A DNA stretch of 64,000 nucleotides from Devosia nitrariae (GTDB taxonomy: Bacteria > Pseudomonadota > Alphaproteobacteria > Rhizobiales > Devosiaceae): NCBI RefSeq assembly GCF_030160115.1, contig NZ_BSNS01000015.1:79053-143052 (forward strand). Direction: 5' to 3'. Both the position numbers and the translations under genes were made by a program. A model generated the notes under the pieces. It ran no database searches, was not told the DNA's origin, and saw nothing but the letters and a program-made list of their open reading frames with translations. This document shows, piece by piece, positions 36,338-45,427 of the stretch (position 1 is its first letter; each line of letters begins with the position of its first letter).

Positions 36338-39324
36338 ATCACGTCGTCCCCTTGTGCCAGGCTCCACTCGGCCACCCGCGCCAAATGGTCGTAGGCACCG
36401 GCATAGCGCTGGTTCTCGACCGGCCGGATCTGCGCGGCCATCGGCGTGGCGCCATAGAGGAATTCATCGACATGACGATTCATCCGCCGCACCGCCTCGT
36501 CGGCCGCTCCCTCGAGTGTCCACCCCTCAGCGAGGGCGAACTCCCTGGGCAGGAAAGCCTCGGGGCCGAGGCTGACCTTGATGTAGGTCAAGGCGCTGGC
36601 GTGTGCCGGAGCGATGCCCTCCATGGCGCCCGCCCCGCTCATGGCCGCTTCGAGCAGCAGCTGTGGAGCATCGAAGGTGCGCATGTCGACCGGTTCCGGA
36701 ACGCCGCCGGTCTTGAAGTCGATGATTTCGAGCGTGCCGTCGGCCATGACGTCGATGCGGTCGGCTCGGCCGGCGAGGGTAAAGGGCTCCGCGTGCGCCA
36801 GCGTCCATTGGCCACGCACCTCGGCGTGGCGCTGCGCGATTTGCTCCTTCCGGGCGCGCTCGAAGTCGATGAACTGCGCGGCCGCCCGGTGGAAGCGCCT
36901 GAGCCAGATGTCGCGCCGATCGGCGATGGCCTCGAGCCCGGCAAAGGCGTCCGCCGCCATGCGCTCGAGCGTCTCCAGCGCGTCGGGCGCCGCCGGGTCG
37001 TGACCTTCAGCCACGAAGTCGCCGAAGATCTTGTGGATCAGCGTTCCCCGCTCGCGCGGGCCGGGATCCTCGCCCAGCCGGTCGACCTCGGAAAGCCTGA
37101 GGACGTGCTTGGCGTAAATATCGTAGGGCGAGCGCATGAGCGTCTCGATCTCGGTGACCGAGAGCTTGCGCGGCCGCAGTTCTACAGGCGGATTGGGTGC
37201 CGGGATCGGCGCGGGCCGGGTCCGTCCTGCTGCGTCGAGCCGGCGGGCCAAGTCGAGCCACTGGCCTCCGCGCGTGTGCAGCATTGCTGCGCAGTCCGCA
37301 CCGACGAACGCTTCGAGCCGCTGCACGAGCCGCGAGGCAACGGCCGGACTGGTGCCCAGACGTTGGGAAAAGGCGAGGATGACGTCGTGATTGCCGAGCG
37401 CCATCTCGAAATCGTGCGCGGCAAGTCCCGTCTTGCGCTCGGGCGGCTCGAGGCCGGCGGCGAGCCGCATGCCGCGGCTGAGCCACGGACCGGGGTCCGC
37501 AGGTTCGGGCCATTTGTCCTCGTTGAGGCTGGCCAGGATCATGATGTCCGGGCTCTGCAGCCGCGCCTCGAGCTGGCCCCAGATGGCGATGTCGGCGCGC
37601 CGCGGGATCGCGTTGCGCACCTCGACGCCCCGCATCAGGGCAAAGAGCACGCCGTCGAGGTCGCGCGGCGCGAACTCCGGCCCCTCGCCCACGTGCCGGA
37701 CGAGTTCGTCGGCCCACTGGCGCAGCTCCGTTGCCCCAGGCAGGTCTGCGTCCGTCCCGGCGACGGCGTCGAACGCAGCGATCAGCGCATGGGCGAAGGC
37801 GCTCGCATCCGTCCGCGTTTGCTCGGCCAGCGTTCGCAACCGGCTGCAGGCATCCTCGAGACGTGCAAAGAGTGCGGCGGCGTCGGTCTTCGCATCCGCG
37901 TCGAGCCGCACGTCCTCGGCTTCGAGGAGCGCCAGCAATCCCGCGATCCCCGGCCTCGGTCGCCGTCCGCGCAGGAGCCCGAGGTCGATCCGCTCGGCGA
38001 GCCTGCCGACCCCGGCCCGCTCCATGCTGAGCCGCGCCGACGGATTGCGCAGGAGCGCCATCAGGTCGACAGGAGCGAAGTCGCTTTCAATGAGTGCCAG
38101 GATCTGCCGGACGAGCCGGCCGGCTGGCGAGTGGAAGAGCGGCTCGCCAGCCGCATCGTCGACCGTAACACCGAAGCGCCTGAGCTCGGCCGCAATGCGG
38201 CGGGCAAGGATTTGGTCGGGCGTGACGATGCCGACGCTCTTGCGGCGTTCCAGCCCATCACGGGCCGCGAGCGCCACGGCGCGCGCCTCCTCGTCCTCGG
38301 TGCGCGCCGCGATGATCGACATTCCCTGTGTTGCCTCAGACAGTGCCTGGGGCGGCAGGCGGTTGTCGGCCCAGAGCGCGGTCGTCTCGGTCAGCGCCAG
38401 GGTGTGCCGCACCATGACCGTGCGCGGGACGTTCGGCTCGCCGGCCAGCTCCACCACGTCGCCGATGCCGGCATCGAGCCGGCGCAGAAGCTTGGCAAGT
38501 CCGTATTGCGGATGCCCGTGCGGGTTGCGGCGCTCGTCGAGGAGCGCTGCGTGGTCGCGCTCACCAAGGCTGGTGTCGAACCCGGGCAGCACCAGCGCGC
38601 CCCGAGGCAGCGATTCGACGGCTGCCAGCAACGCTGCCGTAGCCGGGATGGAGCCTGTCGAGCCTGCCGCGATCACCGGCCGCTCCCCGAACATCAGCGG
38701 CGCCGTCTGCGCCTGCCGGGCGAGCCGCTCGTTGCGCAAGACGAAGGTGTCCGCCTTGCCGCGTTCGGCCAGCACCTCCGGCCAATGGTCAAGCGCGATC
38801 TTGAGGAAGGCGAGCGTCTGCTGCCAGTTTTCCGCCAGTTCGTCCGGCACGATGCGCTCGAGATCGGCGGCGCTGCGTCCCTCGGCCGCCAGGTCGTCGA
38901 GCAGATCGCCGAGCGATTCGGCGAGCGAGAGGATCTCGGCGGGGCCGGGCCGGTCGGCGAACGCCGCCTGCCCGGACGGCGTCGCCGCCCACGCCCCCAC
39001 CAGCCGCGCGAGCGTCAAGCGCCGTTCCAGCGCCGAAACCGCCGGCGGGAGTGCCGAGGCGTCGAAGGGCGGCAGGAACGGCTCCTCGTCGGCCGTCTCC
39101 CCGCCGAAGGTTCGGATATCGGGCAGGAGGATCTGCCCGCGTCTGACGAAGGCATCGGCAAGCGCCAGCCGCGCCCGGCGAGTCGGCAGGATGATGGTGA
39201 TGTCGGCCAGCCAGAACGGTCCGCTCTGCGGCCAGTCGCCGATCAGCGTCCCGTCCAGCACGCGCTCGGCGAGGATGTCGAGAAAGCGGGCATGGGGGGC
39301 GATGCTGTAGATGCGCCGGGTCAC
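36334..39324 (-). CDS. addB: Double-strand break repair protein AddB
   Basis: The 996-residue partner of AddA, of the alphaproteobacterial type. The N-terminal half is helicase-like but has no functional Walker A. A conserved ILASLNEDKWPEPADPGPWL lies in the middle. The C-terminal nuclease has LAGRADRIDVMADG and LEIIDFKTGG. The GTG start is coupled to the stop of the preceding nucleotidyltransferase gene (GTGA). Confidence 0.94.
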   Translation of the reverse strand: MTRRIYSIAPHARFLDILAERVLDGTLIGDWPQSGPFWLADITIILPTRRARLALADAFVRRGQILLPDIRTFGGETADEEPFLPPFDASALPPAVSALERRLTLARLVGAWAATPSGQAAFADRPGPAEILSLAESLGDLLDDLAAEGRSAADLERIVPDELAENWQQTLAFLKIALDHWPEVLAERGKADTFVLRNERLARQAQTAPLMFGERPVIAAGSTGSIPATAALLAAVESLPRGALVLPGFDTSLGERDHAALLDERRNPHGHPQYGLAKLLRRLDAGIGDVVELAGEPNVPRTVMVRHTLALTETTALWADNRLPPQALSEATQGMSIIAARTEDEEARAVALAARDGLERRKSVGIVTPDQILARRIAAELRRFGVTVDDAAGEPLFHSPAGRLVRQILALIESDFAPVDLMALLRNPSARLSMERAGVGRLAERIDLGLLRGRRPRPGIAGLLALLEAEDVRLDADAKTDAAALFARLEDACSRLRTLAEQTRTDASAFAHALIAAFDAVAGTDADLPGATELRQWADELVRHVGEGPEFAPRDLDGVLFALMRGVEVRNAIPRRADIAIWGQLEARLQSPDIMILASLNEDKWPEPADPGPWLSRGMRLAAGLEPPERKTGLAAHDFEMALGNHDVILAFSQRLGTSPAVASRLVQRLEAFVGADCAAMLHTRGGQWLDLARRLDAAGRTRPAPIPAPNPPVELRPRKLSVTEIETLMRSPYDIYAKHVLRLSEVDRLGEDPGPRERGTLIHKIFGDFVAEGHDPAAPDALETLERMAADAFAGLEAIADRRDIWLRRFHRAAAQFIDFERARKEQIAQRHAEVRGQWTLAHAEPFTLAGRADRIDVMADGTLEIIDFKTGGVPEPVDMRTFDAPQLLLEAAMSGAGAMEGIAPAHASALTYIKVSLGPEAFLPREFALAEGWTLEGAADEAVRRMNRHVDEFLYGATPMAAQIRPVENQRYAGAYDHLARVAEWSLAQGDDVI

Positions 39325-40019
39325 GCCACCGCCTCTTCGGCCGCTGCCAACGCCTCGAGGTCGCCAACGTGATACCAGGGCGCATCGAGTGGCGCGCCTG
39401 CAAGCCGCCCGCATTCGAGGGCCCGCTCAAACAGGGTGTACAGTGAAAACGGGCCCTGCGGAGCGGTCTCGAACAGGCGCCGCTCGACAAGCGCCGCTCC
39501 CGCGTAGATGACCGGTAGCCCGCTGTCGTAGGTTACCTGCCCTGTCGGCGCGAGACAGAAATCATGACTGCGGGCGATCCCCATGGTGCGTATGGGATGG
39601 ACGCAGAGCAGGCTGATATCGGCGGCCAGCGCTCCATGTCGCTCGATGAGCCGCGTCAGCGGTCTGTCGGCGCCGAGCGGCCAGAAGGCATCGGTGTTCA
39701 TGACGAGGATCGGATCGCCTGAAAGATGCGCAAGGCCGTTGCGTACCCCGCCGCCCGTGCCCAGCAGCTCCCGCTCGACCAGCACGGAGAAATCGGGGTG
39801 GCCGGCGAAATGCGCAACGATCTGGTCGCTGAGGTGATGGGCGTTGACCGCAAAGCGCGTCGCGCCCTCGGCCCGGGCATTGGCAATGACGCGGTCGATG
39901 AGCGCGATACCGCGGATCGGGATCAACGGCTTGGGGCGCTCATGCGTCAACGGCTGCATGCGGCTGCCGTATCCGGCAGCCAGCAGCATGACATCGGGGA
40001 ATCGCTCGATATCGCTCAT
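39321..40019 (-). CDS. murU: Sugar-1-phosphate nucleotidyltransferase, MurU-like
   Basis: A 232-residue NTP transferase with the signature LLAAGYGSRMQPLTHERPKP, the GTGGGVRNGLAHL loop and the metal-binding Asp in MNTDAFWPLG. Similarity and the addB-addA context match MurU, which makes UDP-MurNAc from MurNAc-1-phosphate in cell-wall recycling. The sugar kinase AmgK, normally encoded just upstream together with tsaE, is not here; an FKBP gene precedes it instead. Confidence 0.8.
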   Translation of the reverse strand: MSDIERFPDVMLLAAGYGSRMQPLTHERPKPLIPIRGIALIDRVIANARAEGATRFAVNAHHLSDQIVAHFAGHPDFSVLVERELLGTGGGVRNGLAHLSGDPILVMNTDAFWPLGADRPLTRLIERHGALAADISLLCVHPIRTMGIARSHDFCLAPTGQVTYDSGLPVIYAGAALVERRLFETAPQGPFSLYTLFERALECGRLAGAPLDAPWYHVGDLEALAAAEEAVA

Positions 40020-40052
40020 GGAGCGATATGAGCGGTGGCGGACTGGCCTGTC

Positions 40053-40158
40053 TACAGCATCGGACCGAAAAGTGGATGCCGCTTTTCGGGCGAATCCGAT
40101 GCGACGACTGAGGGCTGGAGCGCGCGATTTGATTCAGTCAAATCGCATCGCGCTCTAC
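40053..40158. repeat. Bipartite palindromic repeat, type 2 variant
   Basis: Module 1 arms are GCATCGG and CCGATGC around AAAAGTGGATGCCGCTTTTC. Module 2 is GCGATTTGATT/AGTCAAATCGC, ending GCGCTCTAC. Outer-arm sequence is unique to this copy but complementary. Confidence 0.82.
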
Positions 40159-40165
40159 ACCGGCG

Positions 40166-40603
40166 TCAGGCCGCCTGCACGATCTCGACCAGTTCGACGT
40201 CGAAGACCAGGTCCTTGCCGGCCAGCGGATGATTGGCGTCGAGCTGGACGGTTGCCGCATCGACCCCGACGACCGTCAGCGGCACGACGCGACCATCTTG
40301 AGTGCGCGCCTGCAGCTGCGTGCCGAGGGCAAGGTCGATATTGGCCGGCACGCTGGCGCGGTCGACGGTCTGTATAGCTTCAGGGCGATGGGGGCCGTAA
40401 GCGGCCTCTGAAGGGATGGTCACGGTGTTCTTCTCGCCCACCTCCATGCCGTTGAGGTGGTCCTCGAGCCCGCGGATGACCTCGCCGGCGCCAAGCGTAA
40501 CCTGCAGTGGTTCGCGCCCCTGCGATGTATCGAACTCGGTGCCGTCCGTTAGTCGTCCGGTATAGTTGATGCGCACGGTATCGCCCGTCTTGGCCTGTGT
40601 CAT
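40166..40603 (-). CDS. FKBP-type peptidyl-prolyl isomerase (SlyD-like)
   Basis: A 145-residue isomerase with an insert-in-flap arrangement. It has VRINYTGRLTDGTEFDTSQG, the VIRGLEDHLNGMEVGEKNTV core, VDANHPLAGKDLVFDVELVE at the C-terminal end, and no metal-binding His tail. It likely aids protein folding in the cytosol. Start at MTQAKTGDTV. Confidence 0.92.
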   Translation of the reverse strand: MTQAKTGDTVRINYTGRLTDGTEFDTSQGREPLQVTLGAGEVIRGLEDHLNGMEVGEKNTVTIPSEAAYGPHRPEAIQTVDRASVPANIDLALGTQLQARTQDGRVVPLTVVGVDAATVQLDANHPLAGKDLVFDVELVEIVQAA

Positions 40604-40841
40604 GGCTGTCGTCCTTTGGATTGTGTTGGGGACAATGGGGTCGGCCGTTGGCTCTCGACCCTGTCCATGTTCATCCACGCGGCAAGCGCGTAGCGCGAAA
40701 CATCATTTTAGGCCTTGAGCCCTCGGTGTAAACCGCCTGATTGTTCGAGGGTTCCGTCCTGCGCTTGCGGCCTCGGTCTTCACAGGGGCCCAAGAGGTGG
40801 CTAACCAGTAGGGATAGCTGAGAACCGGACCGCGAGACAGC

Positions 40842-43235
40842 ATGCCTCAGATAGTCGCCGCAACCACCTTTGTTAGCCGCCTTCTGGGTGGCCTGTTGTT
40901 GACGATGGTCATGGCCGGGTCGCCCGGTGCCCTGGCCCAGGATCCGTTCGGATTGACGGGCGGAACTGCGCAGGAAACGTCCGCCCCTGCCGCTACCCCG
41001 CTCGAAACTCTGATCGAGGTGCTCAAGGACGATGCCGCCCGCCAGGCGCTGATCGAGGAGCTGGAGACGCGCGCGGCAGGTGCTGCCGGCACGGATACCG
41101 CGGCAGGCGAGCAAGCCGGTGCATCCGATATTTCCGGGGAAGCCGCTACGATCGGCGGCGAGATCGCCCAATTCACCCAGCAGGCCTCCGAGTCGGCGGC
41201 CGAGACCGTCGACGAGGTCTGGCGACAGGTCCGCCGCATTCCCGCCATTTTCAGCGCCTTCGGCGCGGCGGACTACAGGGCGATCGGCTGGATCGTCCTC
41301 GATCTGCTCGCTGTCGTCGTCATCACCTACGGCACCTATTTCGCCATCCGCTTCCTTACCGAACGATTCCGCCGCCTCGCCGACCTGCGCGCGGTCGCCG
41401 CTGGCCGAGGGGCGGTGCTGCTGGCCGCCTTCGTCATCCTTATTTCCAATCTCGCCATCGTATTGGCGGCGTGGGCCGCCGGATACGTCGTCACCCTCTC
41501 GCTGGTGGGCAATGCCGGAGAGGTGGCGTTCCACCACTCCCTGTTCCTCAACGCGTTCCTTATCGTCGAGGTCGTGCAAGCGGGTGCCCGCGCGGTCCTG
41601 GCGCCCCGCCGCCCGGACCTGCGGCTGCTGCGGGTCCCCGACGAGGATGCCTGGATGCTGACCGGCTGGCTGCGATGGGCGACGTCGATCTTCGCCTTCG
41701 GGCAGTTTCTGCTCGTGCCGGTCTTTGCCCGGTTCGTGTCCTTTACCGCCGCCCAGGCCCTGTCGGTGCTGATCTACGTCGCCGTCCTGGCGATGGCGAT
41801 CAATCTGGTGCTGCGGCTGCGCCAGACGGTCGCGGACTGGCTGACTGGCTTGACGAGCAAGGACCCCGGCGGCGTGCTGCACTTTTCCGCTCGCTACTGG
41901 CACGTACCGGTATTGATCTATCTCATCGTGCTCTTTGCGGTGGTTATCGTCTGGCCGCAGGGAGTGCTGGTTTCCATGCTGAGCGCGACCCTCAAGATCA
42001 TCCTCGCAATGGTTCTTGGCGCCATAGCCGCCGGCATTCTGGCGCGGGTGATCATGACCGGCGTCAGGCTTCCACCCAACATCAACACCCGCATTCCCTT
42101 GCTCGAGCGGCGCCTCAATGCCTTCGTGCCGAGGGCGCTGACGGTATTGCGGATCCTCGTCTTCATGCTGGTCGTCGCCATCACCCTCGATACCATCGGG
42201 CTCTTCAGCATTTCCGGCTGGCTCTCCTCCGAATTCGGCACCCGCTTGGCCGCTTCGCTGCTGACCCTGGCTTTCATATTCAGTGTCGCTTTCTTTGCCT
42301 GGCTGGCGCTGACCTCCTGGGTCGACTACCGGCTGCTGCCTGCCAACGGTGCGGTCAAGTCGCGTGAACGCACCCTGCTGGTCCTTGCGCGCAATGCGGC
42401 GACCATCGCCATCATTGTCTTCACGCTGATGTTCACGCTCTCCGAGATCGGCCTCGACATCGCTCCGCTCCTCGCTTCGGCGGGCATCATCGGCCTCGCC
42501 GTCGGCTTCGGCGCCCAGAAGGCGGTACAGGACATCATCACCGGCATCTTCATTCAACTGGAAGGTGCTATCGACGTCGGTGACGTCGTCACTATCGGCG
42601 GCATCTCGGGCAGCGTCGAGCGTCTGACCATCCGTTCGGCGGGATTGCGCGACGTCAACGGCATCTACCACATCGTCCCGTTCTCTTCGGTCGACACCGT
42701 CTCAAATTTCATGCGCGGTTTCGCGTTTGCCTTGGCCGACATCGGCGTCGCCTACCGCGAGAATCTCGACGAGGTGAAGCAGGCCATGCTCGATGCCTAT
42801 GAGGAACTGAAAAAGAACGAGACGGTCGCTGACGACCTCGTCGAGCCCGAGCTCGAATGGATGGGCATCGACAAGTTCGCCGACAGCGCCATGATCGTGC
42901 GCGCCCGCATCAAGACCCTCCCTGGGCGCCAATGGGCGGTCAATCGGGCCTACAATGCCGAGATCAAGACGATCTTCGACGCGCGCGGCATAGAGATCCC
43001 GTTCCCGCACCAGACCGTCTATTTCGGAGAGGACAAATCCGGCAACGCTCCGCCCATGCACATGGTCAGCGTCATCAAGCGCTCGCATACCGCCGATGAT
43101 GAGCGCCGTGCGCCCGCTTCGCCACCCAAGGCCGAAACCGTCGAACCGGAAATCGCTGCGCCGCCTCGCCCGGCCGAGCCCTCTCCTCCCGAAGTTCCCG
43201 ATGCCGACGATTTCACTCCCCCCGACGATCGCTAG
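40842..43235 (+). CDS. Large MscS-family mechanosensitive channel
   Basis: A 797-residue inner-membrane channel. A signal peptide (LLGGLLLTMVMAGSPGALAQ) is followed by a periplasmic domain of about 115 residues, then around ten membrane helices. The pore-lining TM3 and beta domain read LLASAGIIGLAVGFGAQKAV, QDIITGIFIQLEGAIDVGDV and VTIGGISGSVERLTIRSAGL. A Pro-rich C-terminal tail ends PDADDFTPPDDR. The size fits the YbiO/YnaI-like large channels. The TAG stop is donated by the CTAGAGC end of a repeat. Confidence 0.92.
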   Translation: MPQIVAATTFVSRLLGGLLLTMVMAGSPGALAQDPFGLTGGTAQETSAPAATPLETLIEVLKDDAARQALIEELETRAAGAAGTDTAAGEQAGASDISGEAATIGGEIAQFTQQASESAAETVDEVWRQVRRIPAIFSAFGAADYRAIGWIVLDLLAVVVITYGTYFAIRFLTERFRRLADLRAVAAGRGAVLLAAFVILISNLAIVLAAWAAGYVVTLSLVGNAGEVAFHHSLFLNAFLIVEVVQAGARAVLAPRRPDLRLLRVPDEDAWMLTGWLRWATSIFAFGQFLLVPVFARFVSFTAAQALSVLIYVAVLAMAINLVLRLRQTVADWLTGLTSKDPGGVLHFSARYWHVPVLIYLIVLFAVVIVWPQGVLVSMLSATLKIILAMVLGAIAAGILARVIMTGVRLPPNINTRIPLLERRLNAFVPRALTVLRILVFMLVVAITLDTIGLFSISGWLSSEFGTRLAASLLTLAFIFSVAFFAWLALTSWVDYRLLPANGAVKSRERTLLVLARNAATIAIIVFTLMFTLSEIGLDIAPLLASAGIIGLAVGFGAQKAVQDIITGIFIQLEGAIDVGDVVTIGGISGSVERLTIRSAGLRDVNGIYHIVPFSSVDTVSNFMRGFAFALADIGVAYRENLDEVKQAMLDAYEELKKNETVADDLVEPELEWMGIDKFADSAMIVRARIKTLPGRQWAVNRAYNAEIKTIFDARGIEIPFPHQTVYFGEDKSGNAPPMHMVSVIKRSHTADDERRAPASPPKAETVEPEIAAPPRPAEPSPPEVPDADDFTPPDDR

Positions 43236-43362
43236 AGCAACGTGCGAAAAGAGCCTGTCGCGGACGTGATCCGGCACGGGCACCGGCTGTTCGCAAAGAA
43301 CGTTGCGAAAGCAATGAACTAGAGCCGACGCACTGGCTCCATCGGAGCGCACGATGCCCTAG
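43232..43362. repeat. Bipartite palindromic repeat, type 3
   Basis: CTAGAGCAACGTGCGAAAAG and TTCGCAAAGAACGTTGC form the outer stem. The inner part is altered (GCCTGTCGCGG..CCGGCTG). Module 2 is CTAGAGC..GCACTGGCTC/GGAGCGCACG..CCCTAG, poorly paired. Contains the mscS-family gene's stop codon. Confidence 0.75.
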
Positions 43363-43439
43363 CTCGCATCGACCTGGTGCAACCCCGCCTTGTCCGGGAA
43401 ACGCTGGCAAGCCGGCGCGAACCGGCCTATATCGATGTC

Positions 43440-44120
43440 ATGATCATCGATGACAGCGACATTGCCCTGAAGCCTTTCGAGGCCGTCATCTTCGACATGG
43501 ACGGCACCATTCTCGATACCGAAAGCGTTTTCCGCACCATCGTCTTCGAAGTCTGCGAAGAACTCGGCTTCGAAATGACCGACAACGTGCATCTGTCGAT
43601 GGTGGGGTCCAGCCACGAAAAGACCAACCAGCTTCTGATCGAAGCTTATGGGGTGAGCTTTCCCTATGCGCTGTTCGACGAGAAATGCCGGTTCAGCATG
43701 CGCAATCGCATACATGATGTGCCGGTCAAGGCCGGAGCGCGCGAGATCCTCTCCGAGCTGCGCGAGCGCGGCATTCCCACGGCCGTCGCCACCTCCTCGC
43801 GCCGTGCCCATGTCGACCTGCACCTGACCAAGGCCGGGCTGATCGGCATGTTCGACGCCATCGTCACCCGCGACGACGTCATCAATCCGAAGCCCAATCC
43901 CGAGCCCTACCTCACGGCCGCGGCCCGGCTCGGCATCGAACCGGTCGAGTGCCTGGCGCTCGAGGATAGCTATTCGGGCGTGCGTGCAGCGCATGCTGCC
44001 GGCATGCAGACGGTGATGGTGCCCGACCTCGTGCATCCGAGCGAAGAAATCCGCGCCCTCGGCATCGCCATAATGGAGAGTCTCCATCACGTACGCCGGG
44101 CCGCCTTCCCCGTGCGGTAG
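43440..44120 (+). CDS. HAD-superfamily hydrolase
   Basis: A 226-residue phosphatase-like protein with motif I VIFDMDGTILDT, motif II VATSSRR, motif III Lys in NPKPNPEPYL and motif IV LEDSYSG. The helical cap after motif I makes it a subclass IA (beta-phosphoglucomutase-like) member. Substrate unknown. The start is uncertain: ATG 43440 lacks a clear ribosome site, and an in-frame GTG at 43377 is an alternative. Confidence 0.83.
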   Translation: MIIDDSDIALKPFEAVIFDMDGTILDTESVFRTIVFEVCEELGFEMTDNVHLSMVGSSHEKTNQLLIEAYGVSFPYALFDEKCRFSMRNRIHDVPVKAGAREILSELRERGIPTAVATSSRRAHVDLHLTKAGLIGMFDAIVTRDDVINPKPNPEPYLTAAARLGIEPVECLALEDSYSGVRAAHAAGMQTVMVPDLVHPSEEIRALGIAIMESLHHVRRAAFPVR

Positions 44121-44229
44121 CGCAAACGCACCGCCCGTTTTGCGTAAACTTTTAGCGGTTGGCTTAAGTCCCGCTTTGCCCTGACCCAAATCATTGCAAT
44201 TCAAGGGTTTTCAGCTCCACACGCGGCTG

Positions 44230-44276
44230 TTAACCGTGTTTTAAGCTGCTAACGGTTATGGTTAACCGCTGGTAAA
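44230..44276 (+). promoter_or_regulatory. CtrA-type binding sites
   Basis: TTAACCGTGTTTTAA at 44230-44244 is an exact TTAA-N7-TTAA, the consensus of the alphaproteobacterial cell-cycle regulator CtrA. TTAACCGCTGGTAAA at 44262-44276 is TTAA-N7-TAAA, one half-site off. They lie about 255-300 bp upstream of the SleB-type hydrolase gene and past the HAD gene. The 44121-44530 gap holds these sites and one palindromic repeat. Confidence 0.6.
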
Positions 44277-44320
44277 TTTTGTGTTTCTTTGCGCGCCGGC
44301 CTCGGCTAGGGTGCTCACCG

Positions 44321-44402
44321 CTAGAGCGGGATGCGAAAACGTGGGTACCGGTTTTTCGCGAACAATCCCGCGACAACGAAGTTAGAGCGCGATCGCGCTC
44401 CA
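44321..44402. repeat. Palindromic repeat, type 2, shortened module 2
   Basis: CTAGAGCGGGATGCGAAAAC with AACAATCCCGC forms module 1 around GTGGGTACCGG. Module 2 is cut down to GAGCGCGATCGCGCTC. It lies between the CtrA-type boxes and the SleB gene. Confidence 0.8.
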
Positions 44403-44531
44403 AGTGACTATCGGAATGCTTGAGGGCATTCCTGCGCGATTTCCGCACGAGACGCCTGTGCGGGGCCATCGCGCCTCTGGGGTAACCGGGGCTCGGCCGA
44501 TCGGCCGGGGCTGTTGGGGAAGGACGGGGCA

Positions 44532-45410
44532 TTGACGCCAAACAGGGTCGCTATCGGCATGCGCGCCGCCATGCACGCGTTTGCGGCTGCCGCTGTGGCT
44601 TTCCTCGTTGCAATTCCTGGCGCCGCGTCTGCGCAGACCCTCGAAGTCTTCCCGCTGGATGCCCCTCAATCCGTGGCTGAGCTGCGTTCACAGCCGGCGC
44701 TGGGTGCATCCGTCCTGCAGCCGGAGCTTGGCCAGCGGGTGCTGACCCCGCAATTGCTTGCCAACTACGTCGAGCGGCAGACGGCGCTTCATGCTTTCAA
44801 CGGCTTCAGACCAGGCGGTGCGGGCGAGCTGACCGAAGAGGTCCTGCTGGGCTACATCGCCCGCAACTCGCACGGCAACGGCGCGCTCGACGCCATCGCC
44901 GCCGTCACCGATGCTGCACCGCAGCCGGGCCTCACCGCCAGCGTTCTCGAGCAATATATCCGGGACGGATATCTCCCCACGAGCCGGCGCGTCGAGATCG
45001 CCTCCACTGAGCGCGATTGCCTCGCTCAGGCGATCTATCACGAGGCACGCGGTGAATCGGCGGAGGGACAACTCGCGGTTGCCAACATCATCGTCAACCG
45101 GGCCGTCTCCCGCCGCTATCCGTCGAGCCTGTGTGGTGTCGTCTACCAGAACGCCGACAAGGGGCGCTATCGCTGCCAGTTCACTTTCGCCTGCGACGGC
45201 CGTGCCGATACGCCGACCGAGCGCCGCGCCTGGGCGCGCTCGCAGAGCCTCGCCGAGAAGGTCTACGCCCGCTACGCCCAGGGTAAATCGCTCGGCATGC
45301 TGCCTAAATCGGCGCTCTTCTACCACACGACCAATGTGCGCCCGAACTGGGCCTATACCTATAGCCGCGTCGCCCAGATCGGCGCCCACATCTTCTACGC
45401 GCCCAACTGA
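44532..45410 (+). CDS. Exported SleB-type cell-wall hydrolase
   Basis: A protein of about 292 residues with a signal peptide (MHAFAAAAVAFLVAIPGAAS), a linker region, and a C-terminal SleB/CwlJ hydrolase domain from about residue 165. That domain shows CLAQAIYHEARGESAEGQLA with the catalytic Glu, VANIIVNRAVSRRYP, CQFTFACDG and FYHTTNVRPNW. Members cleave peptidoglycan. TTG 44532 is preferred because AAGGA lies 8 nt upstream; ATG 44559 is an alternative that keeps the signal peptide. CtrA-type boxes upstream suggest cell-cycle control. Confidence 0.85.
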   Translation: MTPNRVAIGMRAAMHAFAAAAVAFLVAIPGAASAQTLEVFPLDAPQSVAELRSQPALGASVLQPELGQRVLTPQLLANYVERQTALHAFNGFRPGGAGELTEEVLLGYIARNSHGNGALDAIAAVTDAAPQPGLTASVLEQYIRDGYLPTSRRVEIASTERDCLAQAIYHEARGESAEGQLAVANIIVNRAVSRRYPSSLCGVVYQNADKGRYRCQFTFACDGRADTPTERRAWARSQSLAEKVYARYAQGKSLGMLPKSALFYHTTNVRPNWAYTYSRVAQIGAHIFYAPN

Positions 45411-45427
45411 GTCTCTGCCGGGATCGG

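Noticed and set aside
36217..39372. Very long open frame (1051 codons) on the plus strand
   Set aside because: It lies opposite addB. The protein is Arg/Gly/His-rich without family motifs, as expected for an antisense frame in high-GC DNA, while addB has clear domains.
40671..42671. 666-codon open frame opposite the MscS-type channel
   Set aside because: Hydrophilic Gln/Asp/Arg-rich reading, typical antisense of membrane-protein codons.
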